Shown in pieces: positions 16,240 through 25,093 of a stretch of 64,000 nucleotides of DNA. Position 1 is the first letter of the stretch; every line of letters begins with the position of its first letter. The DNA lies in assembly GCF_001261775.1 (NCBI RefSeq), contig NZ_LN868537.1, forward strand, positions 868,001 through 932,000, in the 5' to 3' direction. The stretch is from Anaeromassilibacillus senegalensis (GTDB lineage Bacteria; Bacillota; Clostridia; Oscillospirales; Acutalibacteraceae). The position numbers were made by a program, and so were the translations under genes. A model generated the notes under the pieces. It worked only from the letters and a program-made list of their open reading frames with translations. It did no database searches and was not told the DNA's origin.

Positions 16240-17997
16240 TTATTCAGACATACGAGGCGCCGTCTGTCCTTCGGTTCCAACCGAAGAATCTTTCTCTGAG
16301 GAAGACGAGGGTTCTAACTCATCCTTTTGGGGGCCACTGCTGATGATAATAACCACCTGTGAACCATACGCAAGGAGGTCGCCTTCGCTTTTGTTCTGGT
16401 ATCCAATGGTCAGCCCTGCTTCTACAACGTCGCTGTATGCCTCTGTTTTTGTTGGAACAAAGCCTGCCGCCGTCACGGTTGTGGATGCTTCAGCCAGTGT
16501 CATTCCAAAAATGGACGGGAGCTTGCGCATTTCCGCGCCCTTGCTCACCACGACAACAATGGAAGTCCCGTACTCCACCATTTCGCCTGGCGCCGGAGAT
16601 TGGGAAATAATCTCGCCCTCCGGTACCTCATCGTTAAACTGTTCCGAAGAACGGAGTATCTGGTACTCTCCGCCGGAAGACGTCGTTTCTGTAAGGGCCG
16701 CATAATTCTGTCCGATTAATGTGGGTACTTCAATCAACTCGCCTGTGTTTTCCGCGGGAATGCTGGAAGCAAGGGGCGCCATCGCGGGAGATTCCGAAGG
16801 AATGCTGGAGCTGGCCTCTGCCGGTCCACTTGCATTCGACGAGGAATTGGCACCAGACTGCATCGGTACCATTCCCCCATTGGACAACCAGAAAACACCG
16901 ATCGCCGTAAAGAGCACCAATGCCAGGGCACAGGGAATGAGTACCCATGCGGCTGCAGGTGCACCGCTTTTCTTCTTCTCCGGATAAGAGGAGGATGCAT
17001 GCAGCAGCACCTCCGGGTCCTCAATCGTCGCCGTAATCGTAGGCGCGGCGGAAAGCTCCGCGCGCAATCGTTCAAACGTAGCGGTTCTCTGATCCGGCAT
17101 CACCTGCAAGGCGTTCGCCAGCGCTGTCACCACGTGCGGCGGAATGGTTCGCAGGATCGAAGTGGAGATCAGCAGCCGGGCGTCCGTACGGCGTTTTAAA
17201 GCGTCCTGCGGCAGCTCCCCTGTCAACGCGAAGAAGATGGACGCGGCAAAACCATAGACGTCCGTGGCTTCATCCGGCGCGTAGCCAACCACATATTGCT
17301 CGATGGCTGCGCAGCCGGGCACCAGATGCATCGGCAGTTCCGTATCCGCGCGGCGGACCGCCGGAATGCAAAAACCGCCCAGCTTCATCTTCCCATCCTT
17401 CATGATACAGAGGGTGTCCGGGGAGATCCCCAGGTGATTAATCTTCGCCGCGTGCATGGTACTGAGCGCGGACAAGACCGGCATAAACAGCGGGCGGGCT
17501 TCATTCCAGCCCAAGCTACCGCCGCTGCGCTCGATAAAATAGCGCAGCGTAATGCTTTCCTCCCACTCGGAAACCGTATATGCCGTGTGGTTTTCTTCAA
17601 AAATATCATAGCTTTGAATGATTGGGGTCAGCTCGCGCAGATGCGCAACCTCACGGGAAAAGCTTAAAAAATCAGCCAGATACTGGCTGAAGGCCAGTTC
17701 GCTTCCCGCCTTTACCCGAATCTCCGTGCTGCCGTCCGCTCTCCCGCAGATTGCCTGCGGAAAAAACTCCCGCAGCTCAACCGGTATATGCAAAACAGTA
17801 TCATATCCGATATAAAGGGTTCCTTCTCCATTGCTGGATTTGGCGCTTCCCACAATGTACCGGTCCTGCAGAACCGTGCCAACCGGCAGCGCATACGGCT
17901 CCTGTACACCGCCCGACTGGCATCCGCAATGGGGACATTCACTTTTTCCGGCTGTATCGGACATGCAGTTCATGCACAGATTTTCAAAGCCAGTCAT
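16240..17997 (-). CDS. Transmembrane PASTA protein with zinc ribbon and degenerate (pseudo)kinase domain
   Basis: A 585-residue protein. A zinc ribbon (Cys8, Cys11, Cys21, Cys24) comes first, then a protein-kinase-like domain (about 41-315), a hydrophobic segment (about 349-371), a Ser/Pro-rich stalk and two PASTA domains (about 417-553). The architecture is that of Firmicutes kinases that sense cell-wall fragments. The catalytic residues are lost: the VAIK lysine is replaced in VELR (73-76), the glycine loop is degraded, HRD reads HLG (188-190), and DFG reads GGF (207-209). The fold remains readable (ATDVYGFAASIFFALTGELP). Inference: a non-catalytic scaffold or allosteric partner. It could be an atypical kinase with displaced residues, but three losses together make that less likely. 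ATG at 17997; it stands 67 bp downstream of the yebC stop. Confidence 0.85.
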   Translation of the reverse strand: MTGFENLCMNCMSDTAGKSECPHCGCQSGGVQEPYALPVGTVLQDRYIVGSAKSSNGEGTLYIGYDTVLHIPVELREFFPQAICGRADGSTEIRVKAGSELAFSQYLADFLSFSREVAHLRELTPIIQSYDIFEENHTAYTVSEWEESITLRYFIERSGGSLGWNEARPLFMPVLSALSTMHAAKINHLGISPDTLCIMKDGKMKLGGFCIPAVRRADTELPMHLVPGCAAIEQYVVGYAPDEATDVYGFAASIFFALTGELPQDALKRRTDARLLISTSILRTIPPHVVTALANALQVMPDQRTATFERLRAELSAAPTITATIEDPEVLLHASSSYPEKKKSGAPAAAWVLIPCALALVLFTAIGVFWLSNGGMVPMQSGANSSSNASGPAEASSSIPSESPAMAPLASSIPAENTGELIEVPTLIGQNYAALTETTSSGGEYQILRSSEQFNDEVPEGEIISQSPAPGEMVEYGTSIVVVVSKGAEMRKLPSIFGMTLAEASTTVTAAGFVPTKTEAYSDVVEAGLTIGYQNKSEGDLLAYGSQVVIIISSGPQKDELEPSSSSEKDSSVGTEGQTAPRMSE

Positions 17998-18064
17998 GTC
18001 GCTTCCTCCGCTTTATCAATGTTTGGTAAGGAACTATCCTTATTGTTGCTGAAAAAAATCCGTT

Positions 18065-18811
18065 TTATTCATCGTCATCCTCATCCGCATTTTCCCAGTT
18101 ATGCCAAACATTCTGCACATCGTCGTTGTCTTCCAGTGCATCCAAAAGCTTCCGCATCTTAATGATGGACTCTTCTTCTGTCAAAGCGGTATAGGTGCTC
18201 GGAACCATTTCCACCTCGGCGGAAACGAATTCATAGCCCTTTTGCGTCAGGTCGTCCAGGACGCCGCTGAAGTCCTCCGGCTCGGTATATACCTCAAATA
18301 CATCCTCGTCGGCCTGAAAATCCGAAGCACCCGCCTCCAGGCAGTCCTCCATGACCTTGTCCTCTTCCAGCCCCTCTTTTTCGATCACGATAACACCCTT
18401 TTGAGAGAACATAAAGGAAACGCAGCCTGTGGTTCCCAAATTGCCGCCAAACTTGTCAAAATAGTGGCGCACATCGCCTGCCGTACGGTTGCGGTTGTCC
18501 GTTAGGGCCTCCACGATTACGGCGATGCCGTTCGGGCCGTACCCTTCATAGGTTATGTTTTCATATTTGGTATCGTCGCCTTCGCCCGCTGCCTTTTTGA
18601 TGATACGGTCGATATTTTCGTTCGGTACGTTTGCCGCTTTTGCCTTTGCAATACAGTCCTTCAACTTGGAGTTGGAAGCCGGATCCGGACCGCCGCCCTC
18701 TTTTACAGCAACTGCCAATTCACGGCCGATTTTGGTGAAAACCTTCGCTTTTGCGCCGTCGGTCTTTTCCTTTTTCCTTTTAATGTTGTTCCACTTAGAA
18801 TGGCCTGACAT
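18065..18811 (-). CDS. YebC/PmpR family protein
   Basis: A 248-residue protein with the family start [32 protein letters not shown] and the segments [20 protein letters not shown] and [13 protein letters not shown]. YebC-type proteins have long been called transcriptional regulators; recent work links some of them to translation at difficult proline stretches. The sequence does not decide between the roles. A very acidic C-terminus (ENADEDDDE) is usual. AGGAGG precedes the ATG. Confidence 0.94.
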   Translation of the reverse strand: MSGHSKWNNIKRKKEKTDGAKAKVFTKIGRELAVAVKEGGGPDPASNSKLKDCIAKAKAANVPNENIDRIIKKAAGEGDDTKYENITYEGYGPNGIAVIVEALTDNRNRTAGDVRHYFDKFGGNLGTTGCVSFMFSQKGVIVIEKEGLEEDKVMEDCLEAGASDFQADEDVFEVYTEPEDFSGVLDDLTQKGYEFVSAEVEMVPSTYTALTEEESIIKMRKLLDALEDNDDVQNVWHNWENADEDDDE

Positions 18812-18898
18812 ATAAAATCCTCCTGCATGTTAAAGTCTCCGGACCGGGGCCGTTAATCCGCTCTGATTCCGGATATGATCAAAATTTGTAAGTTTACA

Positions 18899-19468
18899 TT
18901 ACGTTTTATCATAGCACATTTCTCTCTTAATGGCAAGGGCCGCGCCTTTCGCGCGCTCCAAAGCATCCGCTGCTTCCCGCTCTGTTGCCCGGTCCGTCCC
19001 ACTCCAGACAACCGTATGCAGCAGACGGGTATTCATCACGGAAAAGATCATCTTGAGCTGCCGCTCCATGATTTCTGCTCCGTCGCCACTGCCGCAGGCG
19101 GCCAGCAGTACCGCGTGCTTCGGCTTTTCAATCGGCGGCTTCTTCCCCAGGGAAAACCGTGCCTCAAAATAGCGCTGGGTGCGGTCCACCATCGCCTTGA
19201 GCGGCGCGGGAAAGGTAAGATTGTACACCGGACTCGCGACAACCAGCAGGTCGGCCCGCCGGATATACGCATCGATTCTGTCAAAGTCGGGATTGGAGCA
19301 GCCTTCCTTCTTTTTGCAATAGCCGCAGGCGGTACAGGGCGCGATTTGTTCCGCATACGCATCCACAAAATCCACGGGCGCGCCGTCAAACGGTTCCAAA
19401 AAGGCATGCAGCAACCGGGCGGTATGTCCGTCCGCATGCGGAGAACCGTACAAAACCAGAATTTGCAT
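18899..19468 (-). CDS. Flavodoxin-fold NAD(P)H-dependent reductase with iron-sulfur-flavoprotein-like cysteine cluster
   Basis: A 189-residue flavodoxin-like protein. LYGSPHADGHTARLL is the FMN-phosphate loop, and VVASPVYNLTFPAPLKAMVDR is the isoalloxazine-side loop. Cys45, Cys48, Cys51 and Cys57 (CTACGYCKKKEGC) match the compact cysteine motif of iron-sulfur flavoproteins, so a 4Fe-4S cluster is likely in addition to FMN. Electron donor and acceptor are unknown. It starts one base before the pyrB stop region on the same strand (19468 against 19469), so it is probably cotranscribed with pyrB. Confidence 0.85.
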   Translation of the reverse strand: MQILVLYGSPHADGHTARLLHAFLEPFDGAPVDFVDAYAEQIAPCTACGYCKKKEGCSNPDFDRIDAYIRRADLLVVASPVYNLTFPAPLKAMVDRTQRYFEARFSLGKKPPIEKPKHAVLLAACGSGDGAEIMERQLKMIFSVMNTRLLHTVVWSGTDRATEREAADALERAKGAALAIKREMCYDKT

Positions 19469-20632
19469 TTAAATTAACGTCCTTCCGTCGCAGTACTTAC
19501 ATTCCAGCATATCGCCGGATGCAAAAAAGAGCTTTGGCAGATACGTTTCCGTTTGGGTGATGCATTTGGGATTGGAACATTTTGCCGGATGGCTGTCCCG
19601 GACCGGCGGTTTTTTCCGCTTATACTGGGGATTCATCAGCATGCTGAAAATGAGCGCCATACGGGCATACATCCCATAAACCGTCTGTTTAAAATAAGCG
19701 GCGCGCGGATCCTCGTCGACATCCGGCGTAATCTCATCAACACGCGGCAGCGGATGCAGCACTTTTAAATCCCGTTTGCCCATGTTCAGCTTTTCTTTAT
19801 CCAGCACATAAACGCCCTTTTGTGCCTCATACTGCGCCTCGCTGGCAAAGCGCTCCTTTTGAATGCGCGTCATGTACAGCACATCCAGCATCGGCATCGC
19901 CTCGCTCAGGCTGGGCACCTCGACGAACTTGCAGCCCGCCGCATGCATAATGTCTTTGACATAGTTGGGCAGCGCCAGTTCCGGCGTGGAAATCAGCACA
20001 AAGGAATTCCCCCGGTAGCGCGTCATGGTCTTGATCAGGGAATGGACGGTGCGCCCATATTTCAGGTCCCCGCACAGGCCGATGCAGAGATGATCCAAAC
20101 GTCCTTTTTCATTATATAAGGTTACCAGATCGGTCAACGTCTGTGTGGGGTGCAAATGCCCGCCGTCTCCGGCGTTGATCACCGGCGAGCGCGAGTACAT
20201 GGCCGCCGCCTCTGCCGCTCCCTCCAGCGGATGCCGAACCACCAATATATCCGCGTAGCCGCTGACGACGGTAACCGTGTCTTTTAAACTCTCTCCCTTG
20301 CTTACGGAAGAGCTCTGCGGGTTGTCAAAGCCGATCACTTCCCCGCCCAGCCGGAGCATCGCCGTCTGAAAAGACATCTTCGTACGGGTGGACGGCTCAT
20401 AGAACAAGGTTGCCATGATTTTCCCCCGGCAGGATTCGCAGTACTCCTTCGGGTAATTGCGGATCTGGTTGGCCAGCGCGATCATTTCTCCAATCTCATC
20501 CAAACTGGACTGATCCAAATCGATCATATTGCTGATCTGTACGATGCCGCCCAATTTACTGAGCTGGACTGTATCGCGAAACTGATTGATATCCAAACGT
20601 ACCACCTCTTTGTATTTTTCCCATTCTATCAT
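19469..20632 (-). CDS. pyrB: Aspartate carbamoyltransferase with C-terminal PyrI-like zinc domain
   Basis: It catalyses carbamoyl phosphate plus aspartate to carbamoyl aspartate in pyrimidine synthesis. The carbamoyl-phosphate loop is STRTKMSF (81-88), with HPTQTLTDL near 161-169 and HPLPRVDEI in the aspartate domain. At 387 residues it is about 75 longer than plain PyrB. The extension ends with Cys352-X4-Cys357 and Cys378-X2-Cys381 (CSNPKC, CKYC), the same spacing as the zinc domain of the E. coli regulatory chain PyrI, but the nucleotide-binding PyrI domain is missing. Start choice: ATG at 20632 behind AGGTGG. A TTG at 20596 behind AGAGGTGG is an equally well-spaced alternative. Confidence 0.93.
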   Translation of the reverse strand: MIEWEKYKEVVRLDINQFRDTVQLSKLGGIVQISNMIDLDQSSLDEIGEMIALANQIRNYPKEYCESCRGKIMATLFYEPSTRTKMSFQTAMLRLGGEVIGFDNPQSSSVSKGESLKDTVTVVSGYADILVVRHPLEGAAEAAAMYSRSPVINAGDGGHLHPTQTLTDLVTLYNEKGRLDHLCIGLCGDLKYGRTVHSLIKTMTRYRGNSFVLISTPELALPNYVKDIMHAAGCKFVEVPSLSEAMPMLDVLYMTRIQKERFASEAQYEAQKGVYVLDKEKLNMGKRDLKVLHPLPRVDEITPDVDEDPRAAYFKQTVYGMYARMALIFSMLMNPQYKRKKPPVRDSHPAKCSNPKCITQTETYLPKLFFASGDMLECKYCDGRTLI

Positions 20633-20710
20633 TCTTCCACCTATTTTACAACCCGCTCCCCCAAACTTCGACACCAGATATTGGAGTACCGGAATTAACA
20701 GAACATCTCT

Positions 20711-20739
20711 TGACATTTCCCTCCCTTTTTCGTAAAATA
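20711..20739 (+). promoter_or_regulatory. Sigma-A promoter of the dehydratase-activase operon
   Basis: TTGACA (20711-20716), 17 bp, TAAAAT (20734-20739). Transcription begins about 100 nt before the chosen start codon. Confidence 0.75.
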
Positions 20740-20846
20740 ATGTATCAGCGATTTAATAATTAACATTGTAAACTACTTAGAAGGCGCACTTGGTGCATAT
20801 ACATGAATGGTCAATCAACGCCGCTGGGCTAAGAGAGGGTGTCATT

Positions 20847-23741
20847 TTGAAAGTCGGGTTAGACGTCGGCTCCACCACGATCAAGTGTGTGGTGCTCGAC
20901 GACCAGAATCAGATCATCTACAAATCGTACGAGCGTCATCTCTCGCAGATTACGCAGAAAATTTCAGAACTCCTGACAAAGATACGGGACGAGGTCATGC
21001 ACGGTGCGGACGCACAGATCACCATATCCGGTTCCGCCGGAATGGGCGTTGCGGAAACATGCGACCTCCCCTTTATGCAGGAAGTGTATGCCACACGCGT
21101 CGCCATTGGCAAGCTCATCCCGGATGCGGACGTCATCATTGAGCTTGGCGGTGAAGACGCGAAAATTTTGTTCCTTTCCGGCGGCATGGAGGTTCGCATG
21201 AACGGCACCTGCGCCGGCGGCACGGGCGCTTTCATCGACCAAATGGCAACGCTTCTGGACATTTCTCCAAATGAAATGGATCAGCTTGCGGAACAGTATG
21301 AAAAGATCTATACCATTGCTTCCCGCTGCGGTGTGTTCGCAAAGTCCGATATTCAGCCGTTGCTCAACCAGGGTGCGCGCAAGAGCGATATTTCCGCCAG
21401 TATCTTCGCCGCTGTCGCCAATCAGACCATCGCCGGTCTGGCACAAGGCCGTAAAATTGCCGGGAATGTCGTATACCTGGGCGGCCCGCTGACGTTCCTC
21501 CCGCAGTTACGCCAGGCGTTCGACACGGCGCTGCACGTAAAGGGGATTTGCCCGGAAAATTCCTTGTACTTTGTCGCGCTGGGCGCGGCTTTCAGCAGCG
21601 ATACCTCTGTCGACATCGACACCGCTTTAAAAAACGTGGCCTCTTATGGGACAAAAGCCGCGTTCCTGTCCATAGATCCGCTCTTTAACAATCAGGAAGA
21701 GTTCGACGCGTTTCAAAAACGGCACGAAAGCTGCCGCGCTAAACGCGGCAACCTCAACACCTACAAAGGCCCTGCCTACCTCGGCGTTGACGCAGGCTCC
21801 ACCACGGTAAAAACCGTTTTGATGGGTCCCGGCGGCGAGGTGCTGGACTCCACTTATCAAAGCAACTCCGGTAATCCGGTGCCAATCATCAGAGAATATT
21901 TACTGGGGCTTTACAAAGAGCATCCGGACATTCAAATTCGTTCCTCGGCTGTAACCGGCTACGGCGAAGAGCTCCTGAAGAACGCCTTTGGCATCGACTT
22001 CGGCATTGTTGAGACGGTGGCGCATTTTACCGCCGCCAAACATTTTCTTCCCGATGTGGATTTTGTCATTGACATCGGCGGGCAGGACATGAAATGCTTT
22101 AAAATCCACAACGGCGCGGTGGACAATATCTTTTTGAACGAAGCCTGCTCCTCCGGCTGCGGCTCCTTTTTGCAGACGTTTGCCAACACACTGGGATACA
22201 GCATTGAGGAATTTGCCAGGCTGGGCCTGTTTGCCAAACATCCGGTGGACCTCGGTTCCCGCTGCACGGTATTTATGAACTCCTCCGTCAAGCAGGCACA
22301 GAAGGACGGTGCGACTATGGAGGACATCTCCGCGGGCCTTTCTGTCAGCGTTGTAAAAAATGCGATTTATAAGGTTATCCGTGCGTCCTCCGCCTCCGAA
22401 CTGGGCAAAAACATCGTCGTGCAGGGCGGTACTTTCCTGAATAACGCGGTCCTGCGCGTTTTTGAAAAGGAACTGGGCGTCAATGTAGTGCGGCCGGACA
22501 TCTCCGGTCTGATGGGCGCCTACGGCGCGGCACTTTACGCCGCGAAAAAGGCGGGCGACTCCAGTACCCTGCTCCCCCTGTCTGAGCTGGAACACTTCAA
22601 GCACGAGGTCAAGGTCACCTCCTGCGGCCTGTGCAACAACAACTGCCGCCTGACCATCAACATCTTTGGCGGCAACCGGCGTTTCATCGGCGGCAACCGC
22701 TGTGAAAAGCCGGTCACAAAGCGTTCCAGTCAAAGCGAACAGAACATGTACGCCTATAAGCTGCAACTTCTCCGCTCCTATCAGCCGAAGCCGGGACCGC
22801 GCGGCAAAATCGGCCTGCCGATGGGCCTGAATCTGTATGAGCTCCTGCCGTTCTGGTACACCTTCTTCACGCAGCTCGGGTTTGAAGTGGTGACCTCTCC
22901 CCTCTCCTCGCGGGAATTGTATATCAAGGGGCAGGCCAGTATTCCCAGCGACACGGTATGCTTCCCGGCCAAGCTGATGCATGGCCATGTCGATGCGCTG
23001 ATCGAGCAGGGGATTCAAAATATCTTTTACCCCTGCATGTCTTATAACTTTGATGAAAAGCTGGGCGATAACCATTACAATTGCCCGGTCGTGGCCTACT
23101 ATCCGGAGGTCATCGCGGCAAATACCAGCGAGCTGCACGGCCTGCATTTCATTCACGATTATGTGGGCATCCACCGTAAGCGCGATTTCCCTGTCAAAAT
23201 GCATGCCATTCTGGAACAGTATTTTGACGGCATCCCTTTGGCGGAGGTCAAACAGGCGGCAAAGGCCGCTTACGACGCCTACGATGCATTTATGAAGCAG
23301 ATCCGCCAGAAGGGCAACGAGATGATTGAGGAAGCCCGCAAGCAAAACAAGCCGATTATTGTGCTCAGTGGGCGCCCCTACCATCTGGACCCGGAGATCA
23401 ACCACGGCATCGACAAGTTGATCACCAGCCTGGGTGCGGCGGTCATCTCCGAAGACGTCATCAGCCCCAACGTGAAGAAGTTCCGTGTGGGCGTGTTGAA
23501 CCAGTGGACATATCACTCCCGCCTGTACGCCGCCGCGGAATTCATCGGCACACAGAAGGACATGAACCTGGTGCAGCTCGTCTCGTTTGGCTGCGGCGTG
23601 GACGCCATCACAACCGATGAGGTACGCAGTATCCTCGAAAAACATGACAAGATTTACACACAGATTAAGATAGACGAAATTACCAACCTCGGTGCGGTCA
23701 AAATCCGGCTGCGCAGCCTGTTTGCCGCTCTGGAGGGTTAA
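20847..23741 (+). CDS. Acyl-CoA dehydratase activase-like protein (two BcrAD/BadFG ATPase domains plus DUF2229-like part)
   Basis: A 964-residue protein. Two ASKHA ATPase domains follow each other: GLDVGSTTIKCVVLDD at the start with NGTCAGGTGAFID, and GVDAGSTTVKTVLMGPGG about 310 residues later with NEACSSGCGSFLQTF. The Cys-Gly motifs bridge a 4Fe-4S cluster in 2-hydroxyglutaryl-CoA dehydratase activators. A Cys-rich region (CGLCNNNCRLTI, GNRCEKP) and a DUF2229-like domain (IPSDTVCFPAKLMHGH) follow. Related clostridial proteins are about 1,400 residues and include the next gene's domain, so this looks like a split version. The start is TTG at 20847 behind AGAGAGGG; the frame is open upstream to 20790. 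The substrate is unknown. Confidence 0.88.
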   Translation: MKVGLDVGSTTIKCVVLDDQNQIIYKSYERHLSQITQKISELLTKIRDEVMHGADAQITISGSAGMGVAETCDLPFMQEVYATRVAIGKLIPDADVIIELGGEDAKILFLSGGMEVRMNGTCAGGTGAFIDQMATLLDISPNEMDQLAEQYEKIYTIASRCGVFAKSDIQPLLNQGARKSDISASIFAAVANQTIAGLAQGRKIAGNVVYLGGPLTFLPQLRQAFDTALHVKGICPENSLYFVALGAAFSSDTSVDIDTALKNVASYGTKAAFLSIDPLFNNQEEFDAFQKRHESCRAKRGNLNTYKGPAYLGVDAGSTTVKTVLMGPGGEVLDSTYQSNSGNPVPIIREYLLGLYKEHPDIQIRSSAVTGYGEELLKNAFGIDFGIVETVAHFTAAKHFLPDVDFVIDIGGQDMKCFKIHNGAVDNIFLNEACSSGCGSFLQTFANTLGYSIEEFARLGLFAKHPVDLGSRCTVFMNSSVKQAQKDGATMEDISAGLSVSVVKNAIYKVIRASSASELGKNIVVQGGTFLNNAVLRVFEKELGVNVVRPDISGLMGAYGAALYAAKKAGDSSTLLPLSELEHFKHEVKVTSCGLCNNNCRLTINIFGGNRRFIGGNRCEKPVTKRSSQSEQNMYAYKLQLLRSYQPKPGPRGKIGLPMGLNLYELLPFWYTFFTQLGFEVVTSPLSSRELYIKGQASIPSDTVCFPAKLMHGHVDALIEQGIQNIFYPCMSYNFDEKLGDNHYNCPVVAYYPEVIAANTSELHGLHFIHDYVGIHRKRDFPVKMHAILEQYFDGIPLAEVKQAAKAAYDAYDAFMKQIRQKGNEMIEEARKQNKPIIVLSGRPYHLDPEINHGIDKLITSLGAAVISEDVISPNVKKFRVGVLNQWTYHSRLYAAAEFIGTQKDMNLVQLVSFGCGVDAITTDEVRSILEKHDKIYTQIKIDEITNLGAVKIRLRSLFAALEG

Positions 23742-23797
23742 CCGGGAGGTTCCCGGCTGTGATCGGGCCTGTGCCTGATCCGAAAGGAAGATACGAT

Positions 23798-25093
23798 ATG
23801 GCAGAATTGCAATTTGATAAAACCGGCCGCCTTCTCTTTACCAAAGAGATGAAAAAGGAATACACCATCCTCTGCCCGATGATGCTTCCCATTCATTTTG
23901 AGCTGTTTGTGGACGTATTCCGCAACTGCGGCTACAATGTGGAACTGCTGACCACCAGCGGCCCCAATATTGTGACAGAAGGCCTGAAATATGTCCATAA
24001 CGATACCTGTTACCCCGCCTTACTGGTCATTGGGCAGTTCATCGACGCGTTGCACAGTGGGAAATACGACCTGGACCGCACCGCCCTGATCATCACCCAG
24101 ACCGGTGGGGGCTGCCGCGCCAGCAATTACATCCATTTGCTGCGCAAGGCGCTGCACAAAGCGGGACTGGACCAGATTCCGGTTATCTCCCTGAACCTAT
24201 CCGGATTGGAAAGCAATCCCGGATTTTCCATCACGCTGCCGATGATTCGCAAGATGGCGGCGGCGGTCGTCTACGGAGACGCGCTGATGCTGTTGAACAA
24301 CCAGGTCAAGCCGTATGAGCTGGAACCGGGCGCAAGCGAACGCATGGTGCAGAAATGGACCAAAGACCTCTGCGCACAGTTCCGCCAGGGTAAGGGCATG
24401 GGCCTGAAGAGCGAGGAAGCCAATCTGTTCCAGATTGTAAAGGACTTTGCCTCCATTCCCATGCAAAAGGTGCCGAAGGTCAAGGTCGGCGTCGTCGGGG
24501 AAATCTATGTAAAATATGCGGCGTTCGCCAATAACCATCTGGAGGACTTCCTGGCGGAGCAGAACTGTGAAGTCAACGTACCCGGCCTGATGAGCTTTGT
24601 CCAGTTCAAGGTGGACAATCGCCTGGAGGACATCAAGCTGTACGGCGGCAGCAAAGCCAAGTACATGGTGGTCAAAACCCTGATGGACTACGTCACCAAG
24701 ATGCAGGATATCCTGATCCGGGCCGTCAAAACCGAGCCCAAATTTGCTCCGCCCGCCACCTATAAGCACATTAAGAGCCTTGTTAAAGGCGTGATTGGCT
24801 ACGGGGACAAGATGGGAGAAGGTTGGCTCCTCACGGCGGAAATGCTGGAGCTGGCGGAGTCTGGCTTTGAAAACATCGTCTGTGCGCAGCCGTTTGGCTG
24901 CCTGCCCAACCACATCTGCGGAAAGGGGATGGTCCACCGCATCAAAAAGGTTGCACCCAATTCCAACATCGTTCCCATTGACTACGATCCCAGTGCCACC
25001 CGGGTCAACCAGGAAAACCGTATCAAACTGATGCTCGCGGTCGCCCGTGAAAAGCTGGCCGCCGAGACAAAACAGGAGGTTTCTGGCAAATGA
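23798..25093 (+). CDS. 2-hydroxyacyl-CoA dehydratase (HgdB-like) domain protein
   Basis: A 431-residue protein matching the C-terminal HgdB-like part of large activase-related proteins. Segments include TILCPMMLPIHFELF, YVHNDTCYPALLVIGQFIDAL, TGGGCRASNYIHLLRKAL and VCAQPFGCLPNHICGKGM; the conserved cysteines probably ligate an iron-sulfur cluster. The ATG at 23798 follows GAAAGGAAG; the frame upstream is open but has no matching motif. It is 56 bp from the activase stop and is translationally coupled to mscL. The two genes likely act as one complex; whether they dehydrate an acyl-CoA or repair another enzyme is unknown. Confidence 0.85.
   Translation: MAELQFDKTGRLLFTKEMKKEYTILCPMMLPIHFELFVDVFRNCGYNVELLTTSGPNIVTEGLKYVHNDTCYPALLVIGQFIDALHSGKYDLDRTALIITQTGGGCRASNYIHLLRKALHKAGLDQIPVISLNLSGLESNPGFSITLPMIRKMAAAVVYGDALMLLNNQVKPYELEPGASERMVQKWTKDLCAQFRQGKGMGLKSEEANLFQIVKDFASIPMQKVPKVKVGVVGEIYVKYAAFANNHLEDFLAEQNCEVNVPGLMSFVQFKVDNRLEDIKLYGGSKAKYMVVKTLMDYVTKMQDILIRAVKTEPKFAPPATYKHIKSLVKGVIGYGDKMGEGWLLTAEMLELAESGFENIVCAQPFGCLPNHICGKGMVHRIKKVAPNSNIVPIDYDPSATRVNQENRIKLMLAVAREKLAAETKQEVSGK

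Noticed and set aside
21900-23645. 581-codon minus-strand frame within the activase gene
   Set aside because: Antisense shadow; the plus-strand protein has clear ATPase motifs in this stretch.
23741-23798. Possible frameshift joining the activase and HgdB-like genes
   Set aside because: The gap contains a proper ribosome-binding site GAAAGGAAG and a well-placed ATG, and the first protein ends cleanly, so two genes are more likely than one broken gene.
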